In this document: positions 36,804 through 48,746 of the stretch, piece after piece
Layout: every line of letters begins with the position of its first letter
Position numbering within the stretch: position 1 is the first letter of the stretch
Source of the DNA: Tragulus kanchil
Lineage: Eukaryota; Chordata; Mammalia; Artiodactyla; Tragulidae
DNA length: 64,000 nucleotides
Direction of reading: 5' to 3'
Assembly (NCBI GenBank): GCA_022376925.1
Contig: JAIOJX010000005.1
Location: 97,313,001 to 97,377,000 of the forward strand
The notes under the pieces: generated by a model
Told to the model about the DNA's origin: nothing
Seen by the model: the letters and a program-made list of their open reading frames with translations, nothing else
The model's database searches: none
Program-made: the position numbers and the translations under genes

Positions 36804-36852
36804 GGGGGGGTGGGGGGAGGAGGGGGTTGGGGAGGGAGTGAGGCAGGCGGGC
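36804..36852 (+). repeat. G-rich tract with quadruplex potential
   Basis: At least five runs of three or more G within 45 bp (GGGGGGG, GGGGGG, GGGGG, GGGG, GGG) next to the tail of a SINE. The duplicate at 37963-38011 has one more G. Confidence 0.7.
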
Positions 36853-37108
36853 CACTTCTATTGGTCTTTCATTTATCTATTTTCATCCATCTTTGTTCTT
36901 TGGCCCGTGTGGGCCTCCCATCGCAGTGGCCTCTGTTGTCGCAGAGCACTGGCTCTGGGCATTTGTGCTCCAGAACTCTGGCTCGGTAACTGGACACATA
37001 GGTCCAGCCACTCAGCAACACGTGGGATCTTCCCAGGCCAGTGATCAAACCAGCGCCCCTTGCACTGCAAGGCAGTGTCCTTACCCACTGGACCACCAGG
37101 GGAAGCCC
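36852..37108 (-). mobile_element. tRNA-derived SINE, same subtype
   Basis: Reverse orientation: the head GGGGCTTCCCC is at the right, and the tail (rc of GATGGATGAAAATAGATAAATG) is at the left beside a G-rich tract. The duplicate in block 12 is at 38011-38267. Confidence 0.82.
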
Positions 37109-37146
37109 CAATGATTTGTTTTTAAAAGTAAGTTTTAAGAATATAC

Positions 37147-37485
37147 TTTTGGGCTTCCTTGGTGGCTCAGTGGTAAAGAATCCACCTGCCAATGCAGGAG
37201 ACATAGGTTCAATCCCTGACCTGGGAGAATCCCACATGCCGCGGGACAATTAAGCCCATGTGCCACAACTACTGAGCCTGTGCCCTCGAGGCCACACACT
37301 GCAGCTGTGTGCCTACGGGCCACAGAGCCGTGCTCCACAACAAGAGAAGTCACCACCATGAGAAGCCACTGCATCTTAGCTAAACAGTGGCTCCCAATTG
37401 CCACGACTAGGAAAAGCCTTCACAGTAACAAAAACCCAGCACTGCCAAAAAACACATAAATAAAAATAAAATCATTATTAAAAAA
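37147..37485 (+). mobile_element. CHR-2-like SINE (tRNA-Glu-derived)
   Basis: It runs from TTTGGGCTTCCTTGGTGGC through AGACATAGGTTCAATCCC (B box) and CATGCCGCGGGACAATTAAG to CACATAAATAAAAATAAAA. Imperfect flanking repeats GAATATACTTTT and GAATATGCTTTC suggest an old target-site duplication. Confidence 0.8.
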
Positions 37486-38010
37486 AGGAATATGCTTTCA
37501 AAGCCGTCTCATAATCAAAGTCAAGGAAATGTTAGTGTAAAATTAAGGGTTCTTCAGAGACTATTTTCACTACAGAATTTCTAAATCCATACTCCAATTT
37601 TAAGATAAAAGTTGGTATATTCAACTGTTAAAAAGGATTTAATTTTTAATCAGTAATGAAAACTTGATTTACAACATGTCAACCCATAGTTATTTGTTAA
37701 ATTGTATACTCAAAGTATACCAAGAATCAAAGAAATATCATCACACAAGCCTTTTCCTTCCAGAAATGTATATAGTTATCAACAATTGTTGATTATTCTG
37801 CAAATCCTTAATTTGAGAATGGCTAGTGAATATTCACATTAGTACAAAGATATCCCAATGACAATTTCAAAAATCATGCCTTATATTAACTAGTAGAACA
37901 GATTTTTAAACGCCATTCTCATAATTTTAAGTAAGAATAATTTTAATGATCTGGTCTTTTTGGGGGGGTGGGGGGAGGAGGGGGGTTGGGGAGGGAGTGA
38001 GGCAGGCGGG

Positions 38011-38267
38011 CCACTTCTATTGGTCTTTCATTTATCTATTTTCATCCATCTTTGTTCTTTGGCCCGTGTGGGCCTCCCATCGCAGTGGCCTCTGTTGTCG
38101 CAGAGCACTGGCTCTGGGCATTTGTGCTCCAGAACTCTGGCTCGGTAACTGGACACATAGGTCCAGCCACTCAGCAACACGTGGGATCTTCCCAGGCCAG
38201 TGATCAAACCAGCGCCCCTTGCACTGCAAGGCAGTGTCCTTACCCACTGGACCACCAGGGGAAGCCC
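38011..38267 (-). mobile_element. Duplicate copy of the SINE at 36852
   Basis: Same element and flanks as 36852-37108, in the upper copy of duplication 12. Confidence 0.82.
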
Positions 38268-38305
38268 CAATGATTTGTTTTTAAAAGTAAGTTTTAAGAA
38301 TATAC

Positions 38306-38644
38306 TTTTGGGCTTCCTTGGTGGCTCAGTGGTAAAGAATCCACCTGCCAATGCAGGAGACATAGGTTCAATCCCTGACCTGGGAGAATCCCACATGCCG
38401 CGGGACAATTAAGCCCATGTGCCACAACTACTGAGCCTGTGCCCTCGAGGCCACACACTGCAGCTGTGTGCCTACGGGCCACAGAGCCGTGCTCCACAAC
38501 AAGAGAAGTCACCACCATGAGAAGCCACTGCATCTTAGCTAAACAGTGGCTCCCAATTGCCACGACTAGGAAAAGCCTTCACAGTAACAAAAACCCAGCA
38601 CTGCCAAAAAACACATAAATAAAAATAAAATCATTATTAAAAAA
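38306..38644 (+). mobile_element. Duplicate copy of the CHR-2-like SINE at 37147
   Basis: Same element in the upper copy of duplication 12. Confidence 0.8.
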
Positions 38645-39183
38645 AGGAATATGCTTTCAAAGCCGTCTCATAATCAAAGTCAAGGAAATGTTAGTGTAAA
38701 ATTAAGGGTTCTTCAGAGACTATTTTCACTACAGAATTTCTAAATCCATACTCCAATTTTAAGATAAAAGTTGGTATATTCAACTGTTAAAAAGGATTTA
38801 ATTTTTAATCAGTAATGAAAACTTGATTTACAACATGTCAACCCATAGTTATTTGTTAAATTGTATACTCAAAGTATACCAAGAATCAAAGAAATATCAT
38901 CACACAAGCCTTTTCCTTCCAGAAATGTAAGTATTCATTATTTCCTTGGAAATAGTATAGTGAAAATATGGCAAACATTTGCAACTTGTCAGTGTCACTA
39001 AGGGGAAAAAAAATAATCAAATACACCTTTAAGTAAACCTGATTATTTATTTCAAAGAGCAGGGACCATGACAAAGTGTGATGATTAACCAAAAGATGGA
39101 AGAAACTATCTAGGTATACACTCTTCTCTAAAATGTTGACAGCATAAAAATATTTTTAAAATATATGATCTCATCTATAATTA

Positions 39184-39262
39184 ATCTGAGAACATACATA
39201 TCTGTAAACAACAAAACTGTAAAAGTTAAAAGTAAAATAAAGGTTTAAAAAAAAAAAAAAAG
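39184..39262 (+). mobile_element. Tail-only L1 insertion
   Basis: About 65 bp of L1 3' terminus (GAACATACATATCTGTAAAC, AACAAAACTGTAAAAG, AATAAAGG) and poly-A. It matches the end of the reverse L1 at 54290, so it is an extreme 5' truncation. Confidence 0.75.
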
Positions 39263-39476
39263 AAAGTATAGATGAACCATCATAAATTTAGGCTTCTAGA
39301 ACTCTTGGATGTTCAAGTTCTATTCAACACGAATGTTATATACTATGAGGCACAATAAATATTATTTTTAAAGCTTAAAAAAAAAAAAAAGAACTATACC
39401 TTTATTCTATTTTTAGTCATTTCAAAGTTCAATGATTTTTATTATGTAATTGCACCTTTCACCGTGAATAATTTTT

Positions 39477-39748
39477 TCTTTTATTTGGCCACTTCTATTA
39501 GGTCTTTCATTTATTTATTTTCATCCATCCTGTGTTCCTTGGCCTGTGCAGGCCTCCCATTGCAGTGGCCTCTTTCGCTGCAGAGCATTGGCTCTGGGCG
39601 CATGTGCTCCAGAGCTCCGGCTCGGTAGTTGGACACATTGGTCCAGCCGCTCCGCGGCACGTGGGATCTTCCCAGGCCAGGGATCGAACTGGCGTCCCTT
39701 GCACTGCAAGGCGGTGTCCTTACCCACTGGACCACCAGAGAAGCCCTT
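39477..39748 (-). mobile_element. Young tRNA-derived SINE, same subtype, with target-site duplication
   Basis: The best preserved copy of the subtype, with many intact CpGs. It is flanked by ACCGTGAATAATTTTT (39461-39476) and ACCATGAATAATTTTT (39749-39764), one mismatch in 16. Reverse orientation, with the T-rich tail at the left. Confidence 0.88.
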
Positions 39749-40285
39749 ACCATGAATAATTTTTAATTTGAATAATTAGCTATATTAGTATCAAAGTGTT
39801 TATATTTGTTAAAAACTGAAGTACACACATTCAATACACTTGTTTCTGAGTGATCGATAGTACATAACTTTAATTTGCCCCTTACCACACCTTTTCAGAA
39901 TTCTGTTTTAAAATCCTCTATACTGACTATACATTATATCTAATAAAAATAATTTTAAAAAGGAAAATTAGAATTACTATCTTGACTTCATAGAAAACAG
40001 TTTGTTGCCTAATCTGTCAGTAATTTTAAAAATAAGATGTCTTATTTCAGCGATCTGTGGTATCTAGTCTAATTCCACTGTTGAATGAGAGCAAATGTAT
40101 GAAACTCCTTTTTTTAAATGTGTGTTTTGTGGCCTAAAATTTGGTCTATCTCGATCAAGCTCCATGTGAGCTTGAAAAATTGTATATTCTATTGTTGGGT
40201 GAAGTTATCTACAAATGTCCAAGAAAAAAAAAAAAAAAGGATGTCCTCAAAAAACTAGAAACAGAGTTGCCATTCCATCCAGCAA

Positions 40286-40505
40286 GGGGCTTCCCTCCTG
40301 GCTCAGATGGAAAAGAATCTGCCTGCAATGCAAGAGATGCAAATTCAGTCCCTGGGTCAGGAAGACCCCCTGGAGAAGGCCATGGCAACTCACTCCAAGT
40401 CCCACCATGGACAGAGAAGCGTGTCAGGCTACAATTCATAGGGGCTACTCTCCACTGGATCACATAGAATTGGATATGACTTAAGTGACTAAACATGCAT
40501 GCACA
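40286..40505 (+). mobile_element. Bov-tA SINE with target-site duplication
   Basis: The element runs from GGGGCTTCCCTCC to GACTAAACATGC. It is flanked by ATCCAGCAA at 40277-40285 and 40506-40514. It interrupts an L1 3' region that continues on both sides. Confidence 0.87.
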
Positions 40506-41127
40506 ATCCAGCAATCTCATTTCTGGGTATATATCCAGAAAAAACACTAATTCAAGAGGATCCATCAATCCCTATTTTCACAGAAGTACTATTCACAAGA
40601 GCCAAGAAATGGAAACAACCTTAACGCCCATCAACAGGTGATTGAATAAAGAAGATGTAGTACATATATTTAAGGGAATATCACTCAGCCATGAAAAGGA
40701 ATGAATGACATTTGCAGCAACAGGGATGGCCCTTGAGATTATCATACTAAGGGAAATAAGTCAGAAGGAGAAAGACAAATATCATATGATATTACTTATA
40801 TGTGAAATCTAAATACAACACAAACAAATTTACTTCTCTAACAGAAACAGATTCACAGACATCGAGAACAGATTTGAGGTTGCAAAGAGGAAGGAGATGG
40901 GGAAAGAACGAATCGGATGATGGGGACTAGCAAGTGCGAACTATTATATATAGGATGGACAAACAACAAGCATTTATATTCAATATCCTATGATAAACCA
41001 TAATGGAAAAGACTATGAAAAAGAATGTATATGACATGTGTAACTGAATCACTTTGCTGTACACAAAAATTAACACAACACTGTAAATCAACTATACTTC
41101 AATAAAATACGTTAAATAAAAATAAAA
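40506..41127 (+). mobile_element. L1 3' end (older L1 family)
   Basis: AGCAATCTCATTTCTGGG, GGAAACAACCTTAACGCCC, GGGAAATAAGTCAGAAGG and the end TGTAAATCAACTATACTTC. It continues to the left of the Bov-tA at 40286 for about 30 bp. Confidence 0.85.
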
Positions 41128-41156
41128 TGTTTCCCTTGATTTCACCTCTGTCTTCA

Positions 41157-41351
41157 TGGCTCATCTGGTAGCTCAGTGGTAAATAATCTGTCTGCAATGA
41201 GGAAGACCGGGTTGGGAATATCCCCTGGAAAAGGGGATGGATTGTCCACTCCAGTATTCTCCCACGGAGAAGCCCATGGACAGAGGAGCCTGATGGACTG
41301 CAGTGCATGGGGCCACAAAGAGTCGGGCACAACTGAGCAACTAACACTTTC
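41157..41351 (+). mobile_element. Bov-tA SINE
   Basis: GGCTCATCTGGTAGCTCAGTG head, TCCACTCCAGTATTC centre and AGTCGGGCACAACTGAGC end. Confidence 0.83.
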
Positions 41352-41984
41352 ATGACCCTCAACCTGGCTACATACAATTATGGTGGCAAGTGACAGTGTG
41401 TTATTAACAACCTGTGTATTAGAGCGGTTCCATAAATGGTGAGCTACACATAGGAGACCAAATTGAGAAAAACCAAAAAATTCATTAAAAGGCAATGTCG
41501 GAGTTCTAGTTCTCTGTACCTCCAGTGTAAGCTATGACATTACACAATTGACAAAAGCCAGAAAAAGAACCTCTGACCATAGACCATGGAAGTACCGGAT
41601 CACTAAAAATTCTTCATATGAAGACTATTTGACTGACAGAATATAAGCAGAGATATTTCAGGGAAACTGTTTCAAAAGCTATTGCTTTGGGGAAGAACTG
41701 CTATCAAGAGATTTCAAAAATACTCACATAGCTCTTTGAGTCAGTATTTCTGCTTGTAGGTCTCCCCACAAAGAAATTGATTTCAAATGTGCACAAAACT
41801 AATGTCCAAGTATGTCAATGCAATGGTTGAATTACTTAACAGTTTTTTTAAATTACAAAGTGAAAATGGTTATCATACCAAGCAAAATATCCAGAGATCT
41901 TTTTAAAAGCTAAATAAAACATTCCTGCTTAGACTTCTCTCATATACCTTCCAACGTGACTTTTCTCATTTTTAGTCTTACGTT

Positions 41985-42235
41985 TTTGTATTTTATGGAA
42001 GTATAGTTGATTTACAATGTTGTGTTAACTTCTTCTGTACACCAAAATGATAAAGTTGTACATATATATGCATTCTTTTTCATATTCTTTTCCATTATGG
42101 TTTATCAGAGTATATAAAATATAGTCCTCTGTGCTGTACAGTAGGACCTTGTCTATCCATTCTCTACAGGATAGTCTGCATCTGCTAGCCCCAACCTCCT
42201 ATTTCTTCCCTCTGCCCTCTCCCTCTGCCAATTTT
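41985..42235 (-). mobile_element. L1 3' UTR, reverse
   Basis: AAGTATAGTTGATTTACAATG, TCTTTTCCATTATGGTTTATC and TACAGTAGGACCTTG match the reverse complement of an older L1 3' end. The duplicate is at 43100-43350. Confidence 0.82.
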
Positions 42236-43099
42236 CACCTTTCTAAAGCAGTCAAAGATTAATGCATGTTCTTTCACATCTAACATATAATCATATAAAA
42301 ACATACATACTCAGGTCTTTTTCTTCAGCTAGAAGAAAACGTAAGATTTTAAAATTGCATTACAAATTGCTTTTTTCTACTCGACAGTATTATGATGGAT
42401 ATCTTTCTAGACCAATACACTACTTAGCTATCAAGTCTATTAATATTTGTTAAATATTTGTGTCTTTACTAGGCTTTTTTGTCCATGACAAAGAATGATC
42501 AAGGTGATGTCCACAGTTTTATTTCTGTAAGACAACCCCTCTGGCTGAAAATATACTTATATAGAATATTGCTAGGTCAAAAGAGGCATGTATGCAAATT
42601 TTATAGGCAATGTCGGAGTTCTAGTTCTCTGTACCTCCAGTGTAAGCTATGACATTACACAATTGACAAAAGCCAGAAAAGAACCTCTGACCATAGACCA
42701 TGGAAGTACCGGATCACTAAAAATTCTTCATATGAAGACTATTTGACTGACAGAATATAAGCAGAGATATTTCAGGGAAACTGTTTCAAAAGCTATTGCT
42801 TTGGGGAAGAACTGCTATCAAGAGATTTCAAAAATACTCACATAGCTCTTTGAGTCAGTATTTCTGCTTGTAGGTCTCCCCACAAAGAAATTGATTTCAA
42901 ATGTGCACAAAACTAATGTCCAAGTATGTCAATGCAATGGTTGAATTACTTAACAGTTTTTTTAAATTACAAAGTGAAAATGGTTATCATACCAAGCAAA
43001 ATATCCAGAGATCTTTTTAAAAGCTAAATAAAAACATTCCTGCTTAGACTTCTCTCATATACCTTCCAACGTGACTTTTCTCATTTTTAGTCTTACGTT

Positions 43100-43350
43100 T
43101 TTGTATTTTATGGAAGTATAGTTGATTTACAATGTTGTGTTAACTTCTTCTGTACACCAAAATGATAAAGTTGTACATATATATGCATTCTTTTTCATAT
43201 TCTTTTCCATTATGGTTTATCAGAGTATATAAAATATAGTCCTCTGTGCTGTACAGTAGGACCTTGTCTATCCATTCTCTACAGGATAGTCTGCATCTGC
43301 TAGCCCCAACCTCCTATTTCTTCCCTCTGCCCTCTCCCTCTGCCAATTTT
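43100..43350 (-). mobile_element. Duplicate copy of the L1 3' UTR at 41985
   Basis: Same fragment in the upper copy of duplication 13. Confidence 0.82.
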
Positions 43351-44376
43351 CACCTTTCTAAAGCAGTCAAAGATTAATGCATGTTCTTTCACATCTAACA
43401 TATAATCATATAAAAACATACATACTCAGGTCTTTTTCTTCAGCTAGAAGAAAACGTAAGATTTTAAAATTGCATTACAAATTGCTTTTTTCTACTCGAC
43501 AGTATTATGATGGATATCTTTCTAGACCAATACACTACTTAGCTATCAAGTCTATTAATATTTGTTAAATATTTGTGTCTTTACTAGGCTTTTTTGTCCA
43601 TGACAAAGAATGATCAAGGTGATGTCCACAGTTTTATTTCTGTAAGACAACCCCTCTGGCTGAAAATATACTTATATAGAATATTGCTAGGTCAAAAGAG
43701 GCATGTATGCAAGAAATTTGTGAAATATGTTAACACATGTGTCTCTGCTGCATTTGCATTTCTATTGGAATAACCCAGCCTTTGTTTTCCTAGAGATATC
43801 CATTTACCTCCTGGAGAAATAAGATTCTTATATGAGAAAGGATGAAAAGAGAAAGATCGTGTAGGTGTTCAGATTTCTAGAGCAAAACGGGATTTATGAA
43901 GACCATGGGAATATGATTATTATAGAAATAATGAAAAGAAAGAGATGAACTTCAGATTTCTCCAGCAATAGCAGGAACTGAGGAGACCACAGTTAGGCAA
44001 TAATGACAGACAGCTGCCTGGGAACCTGTTGTGGGGGGAGGAGAGTCTTCACAGCATGAGGCCCTAACTGCAGCCCTGACAGCCTGGGGGTTGGATGAGT
44101 GACTAGCCAGTCTAGGGTTCCAGAGCTGGAGATCAAGCCTCATTATTGAAACCTACCCTGGCCAGTGGCTGGGAGCAGAAGAAACACCAGCTCTTCTATG
44201 CACCCAGCCAAGTGACATGGACAAATGACTCATCCCTTCTGCCTTTAAATTTTCCCTCTGTAAAATGGAAATCTTGTTTCTCAGTGAGATCAGTTATGGA
44301 GAATACTCAGATCAAATGGCAGACTTACAAGAATCACAGTATGGTAGCAATTATCATCTTTAAAAGACCAAGAATT

Positions 44377-46609
44377 TAGGGAAGAAAGGGTCTCTGCTTA
44401 CCAGTGTCCTCAACAAGCTTTAGGAGGGTATGAACTGTGCCAGTTGAGGTCTAGTCAGTCCTCAGATATTCTGGATAATTTTAGTTAATCTACTTACTGT
44501 TTATTCATTTAATTTTTTATTTACTAATTTATTGATTACAGTTGAATGCTTGGCTTTTTACAGAGAAATATCTTGTTACTTGATTTTGCAGTTTTTAAGA
44601 AAACAGTATTTGACTTATCACTCTTTTACTGGAGGTGATCAGAGCACCTTTCACTTTTCCTCTTTCACCTCCATTTTGTTAAATACATTTCACCTTTTTA
44701 AATTCCGTATCTTGAAAAGATTCTACTGTTGTTCATTTTGATATGTCTGTTCATATTTTCCCCTTCTTTGGGATTTCATTTTGGTAGATTATATATGTTC
44801 TGGTATGTCATGCATTTCTTTGCACTTTGCCAATTTTCCCCCATTAAGCGGAATATCACTTTCTGCCATAATTTTTTTTTAACTTGAAAAGGGCTTTCAC
44901 CATCAGATAACTGATCATATTTGGTGGGTTGAATTTTTCATCTTTTTGGACTGAGGTGTTATCAGTGGACAAATTCCCACTTCCAAGGTTCAAGTCTTGA
45001 GGAAAAAGCCCATTGGCACCAAGTCTGTTCACAATGTGATCAACTGTGCTTTCCAATCATAGAGACAAGGAATAACTAACTGCCCACCTGAGGTCCACCA
45101 AAGTACCTCCTCCAGAGCGCCTCTGTGGGTCCCTGCAACCAAAGATGCTGACCCTGTCTCAGATTATCCACTGGAGCCAACCAGCCTTGTCTATTTCCAC
45201 CATAACAGATAGGGACCTACACGACTGTCTTAGAGAACTCAGGAGAATTCATCAAGTCAGAAGTATCTTCTGCCACACTGCATTCTCCAAGAGAACTGAA
45301 AGCATGCTGTTAGGGATGTAAACTCAGGCTACTATCTTTTCAGAGTGACTTCTGGTCTTGCTGAAACATATCTTTATCTGTAACAGAGGCACAAAGTTAT
45401 GCATCTTTGAGATAAAGCTAACCAGTAATTCAATACCATTTCTATCATGATGCCCAAATTTCACAAACATCCTTAAATTAAGGACAAAATATAGGGAAGA
45501 AAGGGTCTCTGCTTACCAGTGTCCTCAACAAGCTTTAGGAGGGTATGAACTGTGCCAGTTGAGGTCTAGTCAGTCCTCAGATATTCTGGATAATTTTAGT
45601 TAATCTACTTACTGTTTATTCATTTAATTTTTTATTTACTAATTTATTGATTACAGTTGAATGCTTGGCTTTTTACAGAGAAATATCTTGTTACTTGATT
45701 TTGCAGTTTTTAAGAAAACAGTATTTGACTTATCACTCTTTTACTGGAGGTGATCAGAGCACCTTTCACTTTTCCTCTTTCACCTCCATTTTGTTAAATA
45801 CATTTCACCTTTTTAAATTCCGTATCTTGAAAAGATTCTACTGTTGTTCATTTTGATATGTCTGTTCATATTTTCCCCTTCTTTGGGATTTCATTTTGGT
45901 AGATTATATATGTTCTGGTATGTCATGCATTTCTTTGCACTTTGCCAATTTTCCCCCATTAAGCGGAATATCACTTTCTGCCATAATTTTTTTTTAACTT
46001 GAAAAGGGCTTTCACCATCAGATAACTGATCATATTTGGTGGGTTGAATTTTTCATCTTTTTGGACTGAGGTGTTATCAGTGGACAAATTCCCACTTCCA
46101 AGGTTCAAGTCTTGAGGAAAAAGCCCATTGGCACCAAGTCTGTTCACAATGTGATCAACTGTGCTTTCCAATCATAGAGACAAGGAATAACTAACTGCCC
46201 ACCTGAGGTCCACCAAAGTACCTCCTCCAGAGCGCCTCTGTGGGTCCCTGCAACCAAAGATGCTGACCCTGTCTCAGATTATCCACTGGAGCCAACCAGC
46301 CTTGTCTATTTCCACCATAACAGATAGGGACCTACACGACTGTCTTAGAGAACTCAGGAGAATTCATCAAGTCAGAAGTATCTTCTGCCACACTGCATTC
46401 TCCAAGAGAACTGAAAGCATGCTGTTAGGGATGTAAACTCAGGCTACTATCTTTTCAGAGTGACTTCTGGTCTTGCTGAAACATATCTTTATCTGTAACA
46501 GAGGCACAAAGTTATGCATCTTTGAGATAAAGCTAACCAGTAATTCAATACCATTTCTATCATGATGCCCAAATTTCACAAACATCCTTAAATTAAGGAC
46601 AAAAATATA
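44377..46609. repeat. Tandem duplication 14 (44377-45493 / 45492-46609)
   Basis: Offset 1115 bp, no filler. One A-run differs near the end of the lower copy. The right third is repeated again in duplication 15. Confidence 0.95.
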
Positions 46610-46780
46610 TAATTATCATAAAAATGCACACAACAGATGCTGGGCATGTGTCAAATGAAAGTGATTTTCATCTATTCCTGGGATACTTCACTATTCAAGA
46701 GATGTGCTGTTTTGCTGAAGCATGGTTATCAATCCACTGCATGCTGGGGTTGGTGAATTGGGAATCTCTCATCAGGTACT

Positions 46781-47040
46781 CGGGCTTCCTAGGTGATGCT
46801 ATTTGTAAAGAACCTGTCTGCCAATTCAGAAGATGTAAGACACGTAGGTAAGAGACATGGGTTCAGTCCATGGGTTGAGAAGATCCCCTAGAGAAGGAAA
46901 TAGCAATTCACCCCAATATTCTTGCATGGAAAATTCCATGGACAGAGGAGCCTTGTGGGCTACAGTCTGTGGGGCTGCAAAAGGTCAGACATGACTGATC
47001 TACCATCTATGGAGCCCCAAAGAGTCAGACACAACAGAAC
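46781..47040 (+). mobile_element. Bov-tA SINE ending in an AC microsatellite
   Basis: CGGGCTTCCTAGGTGATGC to AGAGTCAGACACAACAG, followed by (AC)n at 47042-47069. The end segment with GAGTCAGAC is partly repeated. Confidence 0.83.
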
Positions 47041-47041
47041 T

Positions 47042-47069
47042 CACACACACACACACACACACACACACA
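47042..47069. repeat. AC microsatellite
   Basis: (AC)n at the end of a Bov-tA, with an equal-length duplicate at 48181-48208. Confidence 0.9.
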
Positions 47070-47919
47070 TCAGGTACTGAGAGGTCTAACTGTGTACCAG
47101 CATTCCAACCTGACTTTGATGTACATTTATTTTGTTTGTTCTACACATCATCCTGTTCAGAGGAATTCTCATGAAAGATCTTAACAATTTTCTTAGACGT
47201 TTTGTTCTTACAAAGGATTCAACAGACATAAGAAGAAAGGTCTGTATGCAAGCAAGAGCAGATATGCAATTGAGTCTATGTGGGAAAGGTTCTGATGTGC
47301 CATCACACTGTTACACAACAGCAGCCCGAGGTCTGTGCTTACTGCAATGTCAAAGCCTAAGAAAACTAAAAGGCCTCTGTGGGTCCCTGCAACCAAAGAT
47401 GCTGACCCTGTCTCAGATTATCCACTGGAGCCAACCAGCCTTGTCTATTTCCACCATAACAGATAGGGACCTACACGACTGTCTTAGAGAACTCAGGAGA
47501 ATTCATCAAGTCAGAAGTATCTTCTGCCACACTGCATTCTCCAAGAGAACTGAAAGCATGCTGTTAGGGATGTAAACTCAGGCTACTATCTTTTCAGAGT
47601 GACTTCTGGTCTTGCTGAAACATATCTTTATCTGTAACAGAGGCACAAAGTTATGCATCTTTGAGATAAAGCTAACCAGTAATTCAATACCATTTCTATC
47701 ATGATGCCCAAATTTCACAAACATCCTTAAATTAAGGACAAAAATATATAATTATCATAAAAATGCACACAACAGATGCTGGGCATGTGTCAAATGAAAG
47801 TGATTTTCATCTATTCCTGGGATACTTCACTATTCAAGAGATGTGCTGTTTTGCTGAAGCATGGTTATCAATCCACTGCATGCTGGGGTTGGTGAATTGG
47901 GAATCTCTCATCAGGTACT

Positions 47920-48179
47920 CGGGCTTCCTAGGTGATGCTATTTGTAAAGAACCTGTCTGCCAATTCAGAAGATGTAAGACACGTAGGTAAGAGACATGGG
48001 TTCAGTCCATGGGTTGAGAAGATCCCCTAGAGAAGGAAATAGCAATTCACCCCAATATTCTTGCATGGAAAATTCCATGGACAGAGGAGCCTTGTGGGCT
48101 ACAGTCTGTGGGGCTGCAAAAGGTCAGACATGACTGATCTACCATCTATGGAGCCCCAAAGAGTCAGACACAACAGAAC
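47920..48179 (+). mobile_element. Duplicate copy of the Bov-tA at 46781
   Basis: Same element and microsatellite in the upper copy of duplication 15. Confidence 0.83.
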
Positions 48180-48746
48180 TCACACACACACACACACACA
48201 CACACACATCAGGTACTGAGAGGTCTAACTGTGTACCAGCATTCCAACCTGACTTTGATGTACATTTATTTTGTTTGTTCTACACATCATCCTGTTCAGA
48301 GGAATTCTCATGAAAGATCTTAACAATTTTCTTAGACGTTTTGTTCTTACAAAGGATTCAACAGACATAAGAAGAAAGGTCTGTATGCAAGCAAGAGCAG
48401 ATATGCAATTGAGTCTATGTGGGAAAGGTTCTGATGTGCCATCACACTGTTACACAACAGCAGCCCGAGGTCTGTGCTTACTGCAATGTCAAAGCCTAAG
48501 AAAACTAAAAAGGGTTGGATGGATGTGCTACATGAAAATAACCAAAGAACTATAAACCAGGTGAAACACCTGGGCAGGTTTTATGGTTTAGGAAATGGAT
48601 TTGACTGATAAAGAATGAATGGCAGAGAAACTGAAAATTTATAAATCTGTGTAAAAGATACATCATTTCTTTTTGTATTTCTAACATCAAAGGAAATGCA
48701 GTAGGGACATACTTACAGGAAATTCAAAATTCTATCTCTGTCTTAC

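Larger units (their letters stand above)
36611..38929. repeat. Tandem duplication 12 (36611-37770 / 37769-38929)
   Basis: Offset 1158-1159 bp with no filler. One extra G in the G-rich tract of the upper copy. It carries two whole SINEs, so each appears twice with identical private mutations, which rules out independent insertion. Confidence 0.95.
41490..43712. repeat. Tandem duplication 13 (41490-42597 / 42605-43712)
   Basis: Offset 1115 bp, 7-bp filler. A-run differences only (AGAAAAAG against AGAAAAG; TAAATAAAAC against TAAATAAAAAC), which cancel. It includes an L1 3' end. Confidence 0.95.
46234..48511. repeat. Tandem duplication 15 (46234-47372 / 47373-48511)
   Basis: Offset 1139 bp, no filler. 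It contains a Bov-tA and an AC microsatellite of equal length in both copies. It overlaps duplication 14, so the segment starting GCCTCTGTGGGTCC occurs at 45119, 46234 and 47373. Confidence 0.95.
26776..48746 (-). other. RYR2: RYR2 intron 12
   Basis: About 22 kb as printed, with eight duplicated blocks, so nearer 13 kb. Recognised content is SINEs at 31817, 36275, 36852, 37147, 39477, 40286, 41157 and 46781, L1 pieces at 39184, 40506 and 41985, and an AC microsatellite at 47042. The stretches 26776-31816, 33109-36272, 36459-36800, 38930-39180, 39765-40285, 41352-41984, 42236-42604, 43713-46780, 47100-47371 and 48512-48746 are intronic with no gene or repeat family I can name. Confidence 0.8.

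Noticed and set aside
43952..44143. Short minus-strand frame with a protein-like composition
   Set aside because: 63 codons, no splice sites matching RYR2 and no recognisable domain.
47132..47575. 147-codon plus-strand open frame
   Set aside because: It crosses a duplication junction at 47372, and its first codons are not ATG-initiated with certainty. No domain is recognisable and the frame is lost in the other copy.
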